From Pseudomonadota bacterium (GTDB lineage: Bacteria > Pseudomonadota > Gammaproteobacteria > Xanthomonadales > Rhodanobacteraceae), in the NCBI GenBank assembly GCA_028873095.1, contig JAGWMU010000007.1, forward strand, positions 1-36,809: DNA of 36,809 nt. Reading direction: 5' to 3'. The notes under the pieces were generated by a model, which searched no databases, had not been told where the DNA came from, and saw only the letters and a list, made by a program, of their open reading frames with translations. How positions within the stretch are numbered: position 1 is the stretch's first letter; each line of letters begins with the position of its first letter. Shown piece after piece: positions 17,059-26,400 of this stretch. The translations under genes and the position numbers were made by a program.

Positions 17059-20000
17059 ATGAACATCATCTTCCGTCCACGCAGCAAGGCCGCCCGCTTC
17101 CTCGGCAGGCTGCTGTACTGCAGCCTGTCCGTGTGGATGCTGGGCGCCGTCGGCGCACCGGCCCGGGCAGTCACGGTCGACCAGCAGCCGCTGACCGTCC
17201 AGAAGCCGCTGCCGCCGAACATCACCCTGATGCTGGACGACTCCGGCTCGATGGCATGGGATTTCATGCCGGATGCGGGTTATCTGGCCGGCAACATCAC
17301 GGCCACCGACGAATATGGGTATGGCGATACCTATCTGAGCGCGGATGCGTTGCGCAACGCGGCCGTCAACGGCACCTACTACAACCCGTCAGTCACCTAC
17401 ACGCCGGCGGTGCAGGCGAACGGGACGATTTACAATGCGACTGCACAGCCCAGCTTGACCAGCGCCTATACCGACGGGATTCAAAGTACCGGTAGCACGG
17501 ATGTGACGCAATTCACATCGGCCAGCCTGTGCGATTATAACGGCTGGAGTATGAGTCCGAGTGGTTGCCCCAGCTCCCTCTATTACTCTTTTCCGTACTA
17601 CACGGCATTTCCGTCCAGCGGCACGACCTATGCGCCGACGCTTTCTTGCAATTGGGGCGACAAGTCGACATTGATCAACGGCCTGCAGATGTGCCTGGTC
17701 AAATCGTCTTCGCCCGCGCAGTATTATGTGCCGACATACAACTGCACCAAGAGCAATGGTGACAAGTACAACTACGCCACCGGTTATTGCGAGTCGGGCA
17801 ACCCACGTTACAACTACCTTTTCACGTATACCAAAGGTCCGGCTGGCGGCACGTATACCCGCTATTATGTGGGTTCCTCCAGTTGCGCGGGGCAGACCAA
17901 TTGCGTGCTGGCCACCGATACATCGGGTGCCGCCGCGCCGAAAGGCGTGGCAGCGGGGCAGAACATCGCCAACTGGTTCTCGTATTACCACACCCGCATC
18001 CTGATGGCCAAGACCGGTCTGATGACCGCGTTTTCGGGCATCAATCCCACCTTCCGGATCGGTTTCGGTTCGATCGACGGCAACAACAAGAGCGGACTGC
18101 CATCTTCCAAATATTCTTATTCCGATACGTACAACGGGGGCACGAATTACATTGCGAATGTCCAGCCTTTCGGCGATGGTTCTTCCGGTACGCAGAAAAG
18201 CAATTTCTGGTCCTGGCTGGCCGGCGAGTCCGCCGGCAACGGTACGCCTTTGCGTCAGGCGCTGAACGCCGTCGGCCAGTATTATGAGACATCGCAACCC
18301 TGGCAGACTTCGGAAGACGATACGACCGAGCTGGCCTGCCGCCAGTCGTATACCATCCTGACCACCGACGGGTTCTGGAATGGCAATAACCTCGGCAATC
18401 CCAATATCGACGGCACCGCCGGCCCGACGAATACCAGTCCCAATGGCCAGAGTTACACCTACAACAACGTTGCGCCCTATGCGGACAGCTACAGCGATAC
18501 GCTGGCCGATGTCGCGATGAAGTACTGGAAAACGGATCTGCGCAGCACGGTGGCCAACGAGGTTCCGCCCAGCACGGACGATCCCGCCTTCTGGCAGCAC
18601 ATGACGACCTTCACCATGGGCCTTGGATTTGCGCCCCTGTACGCCGACCAGGCAACACCGATACCGATGGACCAGGTTTTCAGCTGGGCCAACGGCGGCA
18701 CGCCGATCAGCGGCTTCAGCTGGCCCCAGCCGGCTCCCAACTCGATCAACAATATCGCCGATCTGGCGCATGCCGCCGTCAACGGGCATGGCGGGTTTTT
18801 CTCCGCCACCAGCCCACAGTCGTTTCTCAGCGGCATTCAGGATGCGCTGAAGCGCGCCACCGCGCGCGTGGGCGCCGGCGCCAGCCTGGCGGCCAACTCC
18901 ACCCAGCTGAAGACCGGCACGGTCGCGTACCAGGCCAACTATATAACCTCGAAGTGGAAGGGCGACCTGGAGGCGTTCGCGGTGGACCCCAATACCGGCG
19001 CGATCGCCACCACTACCACCTGGACCGCGGTGACTGCGCTGCCGGCGGCCGCCAGCCGGAATATCTGGTCCTACAACCCGGCAGCGTCGACCAGCAAGCA
19101 GTTCGTGGCATTCCAGAATTCGACCTCCGGGTCCGGTTCCCCGCCCGCGCTTTCTTCCGCCGAGTTGTCCGCGCTCGGCAGCGGCGCCACCGCACAGGAG
19201 AACATGGTCAATTACCTGCGCGGCGACTCATCGCTGGAGCAGAAGAATATCGGCGGCATCTACCGCAACCGCGATACGCCGTTCGGCGACGTGGTCGATT
19301 CGCAGCCGATTTTTGTCGGTGCGCCCGATCCGAACGAGTTTTCCAATGAAACGTTCACCGGAGCCAGCAGTTACCTCGCGTTCGCAAGCAACACCGCCTT
19401 GCGCGCGCCGCTGATCTTCGTGGCGGCGAACGACGGCATGCTGCATGCACTGGATGCGACGACCGGGGCGGAAACCTTCGCCTACATTCCTGCCGCGGTC
19501 ATCACCAGCGGGCTGAGCCAGCTGTCGGATCCCAACTACGGCGGCACGGTGCCGCACCAGTACTTCAACGACGGCGAGCTGACGGTGGCCGACGCCTATT
19601 TCTCCAGCGCCTGGCACACCGTGGCCGTGGGCACCACCGGCCGCGGCACCGCCGAGGCGGTCTATGCCTTCGACGTCACCGATCCGACCAATATCCAGTT
19701 TCTGTGGGAACGCTCCGCCGGCGACGGCCTGACCAACAGCGCCTATATCGGCCAGATGACCGGCAAGCCGATCATTGCCCAGACCGCGGACAGCAGCTGG
19801 TCGGTGCTGATCGGCAACGGCTACAACAGCGCGAAAGGGGTGGCGGCCTTGTTGCAGTTCAATCTTGCCACCGGCGCGCTCACCGTGCATACCACGACCG
19901 ACACCAGCACCAGCAACGGCCTGGCCGCCCCGGCCGTGTGGCTGGACAATCCCACCAATGGCGTCAGCACCGAGGCCTATGCCGGCGACCTGGACGGCCA

Positions 20001-20823
20001 CGTGTGGTCGTTCATCCTCAACAACGGCACCACCGGCACGCCCAGCAGCACGGGCAGCCTGTTGTTCACCGCCACAGATGCCAGCGGCAACGTGCAGCCG
20101 ATCACCGCGGGCATGCTGGCAGGCAAGGACCCCGCGACCGGCAACGTCTGGGTGTTCTTCGGTACCGGCGAATACCTGAGCTCCGCCGATCTCACCAACC
20201 TGGCGACCCAGAGCTGGTACGGATTGATCGTGCAGTCGAGCGACAGCACCCTGGTCAGCAATCTCTCCACGGGCCGTGCCGCGCTGGTGCAGCGCGCGAT
20301 CGTGGCGGAAACCGCCGGTAACACCACCACCAATCCGCCGGTGCTGCCGGCACGGGCCGTGACGCCACCCTCGACCCCTTCGGACATGACCGGCAAATCC
20401 GGCTGGTACATGGACCTCACCTCGCCGGTCAACGGCGCCGAAGGCGAACGGATCGTCACCCCCAACCAGTTCCAGGGCAATCTGCTGCTGGGTACCACGC
20501 GGATTCCCCAGGCCGTCGATCTGTGCAACCCCTCCGGGCGCGGCTGGATCATGGCGATCGACCCGTTCACCGGCACCAATCCTGTTTCGAACTTCTTCGA
20601 CCTCAATGGCGACGGCCTGATCAACAGTTCGGACACGATCACGGTGAACGGAAAGCAGGTCGCTGCCGCGGGCATGGGCTTCGACTCGCTGCCCAACAAC
20701 CCGATCTTCGTGGGCAGCAGCATGCTGGTGAGCTTCGACAACGACACCAGACGCACTGTGAACACGTCCGGTTCGAGCGGCAGCATCCAACGGGTATCCT
20801 GGCGCGAGTTGATCAACCAGTGA
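17059..20823 (+). CDS. pilY1: Type IV pilus tip/biogenesis factor PilY1
   Basis: Signal-peptide-like N-terminus; LMLDDSGSM vWA-type MIDAS; C-terminal beta-propeller (FVAANDGMLHALDATTGAETFAYIPAA); EF-hand-like DLNGDGLINSSD; NYLRGD motif. Confidence 0.95.
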   Translation: MNIIFRPRSKAARFLGRLLYCSLSVWMLGAVGAPARAVTVDQQPLTVQKPLPPNITLMLDDSGSMAWDFMPDAGYLAGNITATDEYGYGDTYLSADALRNAAVNGTYYNPSVTYTPAVQANGTIYNATAQPSLTSAYTDGIQSTGSTDVTQFTSASLCDYNGWSMSPSGCPSSLYYSFPYYTAFPSSGTTYAPTLSCNWGDKSTLINGLQMCLVKSSSPAQYYVPTYNCTKSNGDKYNYATGYCESGNPRYNYLFTYTKGPAGGTYTRYYVGSSSCAGQTNCVLATDTSGAAAPKGVAAGQNIANWFSYYHTRILMAKTGLMTAFSGINPTFRIGFGSIDGNNKSGLPSSKYSYSDTYNGGTNYIANVQPFGDGSSGTQKSNFWSWLAGESAGNGTPLRQALNAVGQYYETSQPWQTSEDDTTELACRQSYTILTTDGFWNGNNLGNPNIDGTAGPTNTSPNGQSYTYNNVAPYADSYSDTLADVAMKYWKTDLRSTVANEVPPSTDDPAFWQHMTTFTMGLGFAPLYADQATPIPMDQVFSWANGGTPISGFSWPQPAPNSINNIADLAHAAVNGHGGFFSATSPQSFLSGIQDALKRATARVGAGASLAANSTQLKTGTVAYQANYITSKWKGDLEAFAVDPNTGAIATTTTWTAVTALPAAASRNIWSYNPAASTSKQFVAFQNSTSGSGSPPALSSAELSALGSGATAQENMVNYLRGDSSLEQKNIGGIYRNRDTPFGDVVDSQPIFVGAPDPNEFSNETFTGASSYLAFASNTALRAPLIFVAANDGMLHALDATTGAETFAYIPAAVITSGLSQLSDPNYGGTVPHQYFNDGELTVADAYFSSAWHTVAVGTTGRGTAEAVYAFDVTDPTNIQFLWERSAGDGLTNSAYIGQMTGKPIIAQTADSSWSVLIGNGYNSAKGVAALLQFNLATGALTVHTTTDTSTSNGLAAPAVWLDNPTNGVSTEAYAGDLDGHVWSFILNNGTTGTPSSTGSLLFTATDASGNVQPITAGMLAGKDPATGNVWVFFGTGEYLSSADLTNLATQSWYGLIVQSSDSTLVSNLSTGRAALVQRAIVAETAGNTTTNPPVLPARAVTPPSTPSDMTGKSGWYMDLTSPVNGAEGERIVTPNQFQGNLLLGTTRIPQAVDLCNPSGRGWIMAIDPFTGTNPVSNFFDLNGDGLINSSDTITVNGKQVAAAGMGFDSLPNNPIFVGSSMLVSFDNDTRRTVNTSGSSGSIQRVSWRELINQ

Positions 20824-20834
20824 AGGAATCGGCG

Positions 20835-21509
20835 ATGGAATGGCTCATGTCAATCGGCAGCAGGTCGGTGTCCGGCTTCGGCGAGTGCGAGGCGCCGACC
20901 TCGGCAGGGTTCGATCAGGATCGTCTTCGGGCATCCCGGACAACCCCGGTACGTAGGAGCGCACCCTGTGCGCGAAAGGACATTGCAATGCGAGACCGGA
21001 AGGTTCGCGCACAGGGTGCGCTCCAACGACGGGTGCCGGGAACACGGGGGTCCGGGATTTCCCGGCGCGGCAGCGCGGGCTTCACCCTGATCGAACTGAT
21101 GATCGTGGTGGCGATCATCGCCGTGCTGACCGCGATCGCGTATCCGGCGTACACCAGCTATCTCCTCAAGACCCGCCGCGCGGCGGCCGAGGGTTGCCTG
21201 TCGGAATACGCCAATTACATGGAGCGGTACTACACCACCAATCTGCGCTACGACAAGGACGGTTCCCCGACACCGGTGACCAACCCGTTGGGGGTAACGC
21301 TGACCCTGGACTGCGCCTCGCCCCAGCAGACCGGGGACAACTACGGCTACACCGTGCCGACAGAGAGCGCTACTGCCTACACCGTTCAGGCCGCGCCCGT
21401 GGCGGGCTCGCCGCAGGCCAAGGACACCTTGTGCGGCACGCTTACGCTGGACCAGAAGGGCACGCGCAACATAGTGGGCGGCACGGGCACCGTGGACCAG
21501 TGCTGGTAG
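20835..21509 (+). CDS. pilE: Type IV pilin PilE (start uncertain: 20835 has a good SD; 20988 ATG lies within a repeat)
   Basis: GFTLIELMIVVAIIAVLTAIAYPAYTSYLLKTRRAAAEGCLSEYANYMERYYTTNLRYD; SD aagga 7 nt before ATG 20835; frame open from 20835 through the repeat at 20953-21027. Confidence 0.8.
   Translation: MEWLMSIGSRSVSGFGECEAPTSAGFDQDRLRASRTTPVRRSAPCARKDIAMRDRKVRAQGALQRRVPGTRGSGISRRGSAGFTLIELMIVVAIIAVLTAIAYPAYTSYLLKTRRAAAEGCLSEYANYMERYYTTNLRYDKDGSPTPVTNPLGVTLTLDCASPQQTGDNYGYTVPTESATAYTVQAAPVAGSPQAKDTLCGTLTLDQKGTRNIVGGTGTVDQCW
20953..21027. repeat. Palindromic repeat, GTAGGAGCGCACCCTGTGCGCG family, copy 3 (in pilE leader coding region)
   Basis: gtaggagcgcaccctgtgcgcgaaagg...ttcgcgcacagggtgcgctccaac; 75 bp; read in frame as RRSAPCARKDIAMRDRKVRAQGALQ. 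Confidence 0.88.
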
Positions 21510-21543
21510 CGCGGCGCGAACAGCCGCTCCACAGGAAAGCTGC

Positions 21544-23427
21544 TCACACACCCAGGCGTTCGCGCAGGCCGCCCTGGCGCTGCACCGGGCGGCTCAGCGC
21601 CGACCGCAGCGCGGCGTCGGTACACCAGATTTCGGCGTGGCTTTGGGCGCGCGAGACCGCGGTGTAGACCAGTTCGCGGTTGAGCACGCGGTTGTCCGCA
21701 TCCGGCGGCAGCAGCACCGCCACGTCGCGGTATTCCGAGCCCTGGCTGCGGTGGACGGTGATCGCCCAGGCGCTGTCGTGGGCGGGCAGCGCGCGCGGCG
21801 AAAAGCTGCGCAGGCCGGCGCTGCCGTCGCGGTCGCTCAGCTCGAACCACACGCGCAGCCCCTCGCTGCCTTCCAGCGCGATGCCGACGTCGCCGTTGAA
21901 CAGGCCGCGCGCGTAGTCGTTGCGGGTGACGATCACCGGCCGGCCGTGATACCAGGCGCGGCCGGCGTCGATGCCGCAACGGGCGCCGAGCCGCCGCGCG
22001 ACCAGCGCATTGACCCCGTGCGCGCCGAACGGCCCGTCGCGCAGCGCGCACAGGATCTGCAGCTGGCGCAGGTTCCGCAATGACGCGCCGGCGTCGCCGG
22101 GCGCGGTCAGCAGCGACTGCAGCAGCGCGCCATGGCGTTCGATCCAGCCGTCGACGCAGGCGCGCAGGCCGTCGGGATCGGCGCAGCGGCGCAGTTCCAG
22201 GTCGCCGTCGGCCCGCGTGCTCAGCAGCCGGTCCAGCCAGGCCGGGTCGGGGGCCTGGCGCAGCGCCTCGATGCCGCGCTGCAGGCCGCTGCCGGCGCGC
22301 CAGGAATGGGTCAGCGTGAGCACCTGGCCGGCCAGCGCGGCGTGCTCCGTCACCCTGGCCGGCGCGTGCTGCAGCAGCGGCGCGAGCAGACCGGCCAGCG
22401 CCGGCGGCAGCTGCTCCGGCGGCGCGCTGGCGACGATGTCGGCAAGCACCGAGCCGGCCTCGACCGAGGCGAGCTGGCCCGGGTCGCCGAGCAGGATCAG
22501 CAGCGCCTCGGGACGCATCGCCTCCAGCAGCTGGCGCATCATCGCCAGATCGACCATCGATGCCTCGTCGACCACCACGATGTCCTCGGCCAGCGGATCG
22601 TGCGGCCCGCGGCTGCAGGCGTTGTCCATCGGCCGGTAGCCGAGCAGGCGGTGCAGCGTGCGCGCGTCGGCATGCGGTATCTGCTGTAGGAGCGCACCCT
22701 GTGCGCGAAAGAAGTCGCCATGCGGCAACGTGTTTTCGCGCACAGGGTACGCTCCTGCGGGGTCGAGTGCGGCTTGCAGCTCGGCCTTGCCCCTGGCGAT
22801 GGCCTGCACCAGGCGCTGGGCGGCCTTGCCGGTGGGCGCGGCCAGCGCGATCGACGGCCGTGCCGGCAGGCCGCAGGCCCTGGCGTGGCGCAGCAGCATC
22901 AGCAGCATGCGCACGACGGTGGTGGTCTTGCCGGTGCCGGGGCCGCCGGTGAGCACGAACAGGCGCGCGCCGGGCACCGCGGCCACGGCGGCGCGCTGCC
23001 CATCGGTGCTGCCGCGCGGCATGCCGGCGAACAGCGCCTCCAGGTCGGCGGCCAGCGCGTCGGCGGGAATCGGCAGCGAGCGCTGCGCGCAGCGCCGCAG
23101 GATCGCCGCGGCGAGCTGCGCCTCGTGCCGCCAGTTGCGCCAGAGGAAGAAGCGGTTCTGCGCGTCGAGCACGAACGGCGTGAACGCCGATCCGTCGCCG
23201 ACCCAGGCGTGCGCGCGCAGCGCGTCCAGCGCAGCGGCATCGAAGCCGGCATCGGTGTGCGGGTCGGCGAGCCACGCGCAGGAATGGCCTTGGCCCTCGG
23301 CGCGGCCGGCGGCCCGCACGGCCGCGGCCAGCGGCGCCGAGCCGGTGCGCCGGAACACCCATTGCGCCAGGGTCTGGTCGATCGCGCGTTCGTCGGCGGC
23401 GTCGGCGTCGATCATGGGGCGATTCAT
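21544..23427 (-). CDS. recD: Exodeoxyribonuclease V subunit alpha (RecD)
   Basis: LTGGPGTGKTTTVVRML Walker A; APTGKAAQRL; ARTLHRLLGYRP; VVDEASMVDL; AITVHRSQGSEY; ELVYTAVSRAQ; ATGA overlap with recB. Confidence 0.96.
   Translation of the reverse strand: MNRPMIDADAADERAIDQTLAQWVFRRTGSAPLAAAVRAAGRAEGQGHSCAWLADPHTDAGFDAAALDALRAHAWVGDGSAFTPFVLDAQNRFFLWRNWRHEAQLAAAILRRCAQRSLPIPADALAADLEALFAGMPRGSTDGQRAAVAAVPGARLFVLTGGPGTGKTTTVVRMLLMLLRHARACGLPARPSIALAAPTGKAAQRLVQAIARGKAELQAALDPAGAYPVRENTLPHGDFFRAQGALLQQIPHADARTLHRLLGYRPMDNACSRGPHDPLAEDIVVVDEASMVDLAMMRQLLEAMRPEALLILLGDPGQLASVEAGSVLADIVASAPPEQLPPALAGLLAPLLQHAPARVTEHAALAGQVLTLTHSWRAGSGLQRGIEALRQAPDPAWLDRLLSTRADGDLELRRCADPDGLRACVDGWIERHGALLQSLLTAPGDAGASLRNLRQLQILCALRDGPFGAHGVNALVARRLGARCGIDAGRAWYHGRPVIVTRNDYARGLFNGDVGIALEGSEGLRVWFELSDRDGSAGLRSFSPRALPAHDSAWAITVHRSQGSEYRDVAVLLPPDADNRVLNRELVYTAVSRAQSHAEIWCTDAALRSALSRPVQRQGGLRERLGV
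22686..22758. repeat. Palindromic repeat, GTAGGAGCGCACCCTGTGCGCG family, copy 4 (inside recD, in frame)
   Basis: gtaggagcgcaccctgtgcgcgaaaga...ttttcgcgcacagggtacgctcctgc; translated on the recD strand as AGAYPVRENTLPHGDFFRAQGALLQ. Confidence 0.92.
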
Positions 23428-26400
23428 GCGGCAGCCTCCTGCGCGCCGGCGAAGGCGTCGTCCAGCGCCTCGATCAGCGCGGCCGGCCAGCGCCGGCGCC
23501 ACACGCCGGCCCCTGGCGCCAGGCCCAGCGCGCGGACGAACAGGTACCAGCTTTCGCCAAGTTGGCGTTCGGCCGTATAGCCGTCCAGTCGCTGGCGCAG
23601 GTAGCGGTGCAGCGCCACGGTGTAGAGCAGGGCCTGCAGCGGGTAGTGGTGTCCGGCCATCGCCGCGTCGAGCGCTTCGCCGCGGTAGTCGCGCAGGTGC
23701 GCGCCCAGCCAGTTGGTCTTGTAGTCGAGTACGTGGAAGCGGCCGTCCCATTCCAGGATCAGGTCGGCGAAGCCGGTCAGCATGCCGTTGAGCGTGGTCG
23801 CGTCGAGGCTGGCCGGTACCGCGTCGGCCTGGCCGTGCGCGATGCACAGCGCCCGCAGCCGCGCCAGCGGCATCTGCCGCACCGGGAACTGGAATTCGAA
23901 TTCCACGATGCGCCGTTCGGCGGGGACGTCGATCAGCCGGAGGCCGTCGCCGAGGTCGGCCTGGCGCACGCGGTCGATCAGCCGGCCGACCCGTTCCAGC
24001 GCCTCGTCCGGCGGCAGGTTGCCGGCCTTGACCGCCTGCGCGGTGAGCTGGACCTGCAGCAGCGGGCGCTGTCCGGGCCAGACCGGACCGGGCCGGGCCA
24101 GTTCCAGCACGCGATGCACGGCATCACCGAAGCGCGGGCCGCGCAGCGGATACAGGGCCAGCAGGCGGCTGTCTTCGGCGGCGCTTTCGGTTTTCTCCGC
24201 CGCGAGCGCCGGCTCCGCCGTGCCGGTTTCGTCGGTGGTGTCGTCGTCGATCACTGCCAGCGCCGCCGCGTAGCGGGTCAGGCCGCTGAAGCTGTGCAGC
24301 CACTGGAACGGGCGCAAATCCGGCAGGGGGGCCTGCGTGGCGCGTGGCGAAGCGCTGTCGGCCGGCACCCGGCAACGCGTGAAGGCGTCGCCAGTGGGTG
24401 CCGACACGCGCATGCCGCCGAGCGCCTTGGTCATCGCGGCGAGCGAGGCCTCGCCCCGGACCAGGCCGAGTTCGCGCTGCGCCTGCGCGATCAGCTGATC
24501 GATCGCCGCCCACTCCCACGCATGGTCGTCCCCGCTCGGGCGGACGCCGCGATCGACCCAGTACACGTGCACCGCGTGCACCGCACGGGTCAGCGCGACG
24601 TAGAGCAGGCGCAGGCGCTCTTCGAGTTCTTCGCGGAAATGCCGGCCGCGGCGGCCGACGAAATCCGCCGAACCCAGGTCCACGCAGCGCCGGCCCGCAT
24701 CGTCGTGATAGCGCAGCAGCTTCGGCGAATGCGGGCCGGCGCGGTCGCTGATGCGCCACGCCAGCGGCAGGAACACGATCGGAAATTCCAGCCCCTTGCT
24801 GGCGTGGATGGTCAACAGCTGCACGCGGCGGGCATCGCTTTCGATGCGCAGCTGGCGCTCGTCGGCGGCGTCGCTGTCGCCGTCGCCGCCGTCGCGGCGC
24901 ATCTGCTGCAGCCAGGCGTGCAGTCCGTCCAGCCCCTGCCGCGCGCTTTCCTGCGCCGCCAGCAGCTCGCCCAGGTGACGCAGGTCGGTGAGCACGCGCT
25001 CGCCGTCGGGCAGCGCCAGCAGGGCGGTGGCGCGTGCGGCCAGCAGGTCGTCGACCAGCGCCAGCACGCCGCGGCCGCGCACCAGCGCGCGCCATGCCTC
25101 GAAGCGTTCCAGTTCGAGCTCGAACGCCGCGGGCCGGGCCTGCCAGGCGCTGAATTGATCCAGCGTCGCGCCGAGCAGGCGGGTGGCCAGCGCGCCGCGC
25201 ACGGCCTGGTCGTCGTCGGGGTGCAGCACGGCGCCGAGGATCAGTTCCAGCTCGCGCGCGACCTCGCCGGCAAACACGCTGCCGCGCCCGCTGCCGACGC
25301 AGGGCACGCCGCGCGCGATCAGCCGCGTGCGCAGCGCCACGATCTGCCGGTTGGTCGTCAGCAGCACCGCGACGTCGCCCGGCGTCACGCGCTTGCCGCC
25401 GATCCGCCGGCGCGGATCGTCGAGCAGTTCGGCGATGCGGTTGGCGCAGTCGTCCAGCGCCAGCGACTCCAGTTCGCGCAGTGCCTGCAGCGGCTTGCCG
25501 TCCGGCGCATCGCCGCGGAACGGATGGATCACCAGCGGCTGCGCGACGACCGCGCCATCGACGGTGTAGGGCTTCCGGTCCGCCTTGGCGGCGGGTTCCA
25601 CCGGCCGGTAGCGGATCTGCGGATGGCCGAAGCCGCCCTCGGTATGGCCGTACCAGGCGTTCAGCGCCTCGACCAGCGCGCGGCTGGAGCGGTGGTTGCT
25701 GCCCAGCGAGTAGCGCCGGTCGGCCTGCTCGGCGGCGCGCAGATAGGCGGCGATGTCGCCGCCGCGGAAGCTGTAGATCGCCTGCTTGGGGTCGCCGATC
25801 ATCACCAGCGTGCCGCGCTCGCGGTAGATCCGGTCGAAGATCGCGAACTGGCGCTGGTCGGTGTCCTGGAATTCGTCGATCAGGGCGACCGGAAAGGCTT
25901 CGAACAGCCGTCCGGCCAGCGTCTCGTCGCCCTGCTCGCCGCACAGGCGCCGGTGGACCGTGTCGATCAGCATGCCGTAGGTGAACACGCGGCGCTGGCG
26001 CGCGCGGCGCGGCATTTCCTCGCGGCAGGTCTGCGCGGCCTCGGCCAGCACGGCGCCGCGGGTGAACAGGGTGCGCAGCCCGATCAGCGGGCGCAGCGCC
26101 TGCAGCGACTGGATCAGCGGATGCCCGGCCAGCGAGCCGGCGCGGGCGGCCGCCTCCTGGGCGGGCAATTTTTCCGGCTCGAAGACATCGCTGAGCGATC
26201 TGGCCAGCTGCGCCTCGTCGTTGTCGCGCAACGCCGGCACGATTTCGCGCAACCGGCTGCGCAATGCGGCGTTGGCCCGCTTGTAGAGCGTTGCGTCGTC
26301 GGCCAGCCGCTGCAGTTCGGCGATGTTTTCGTCGGTGCGCAGCATCGCGATCCGGCGTTCGAGCTCGGCCAGGCCGCCGGCCTCGATCCGCGCATCGCTG

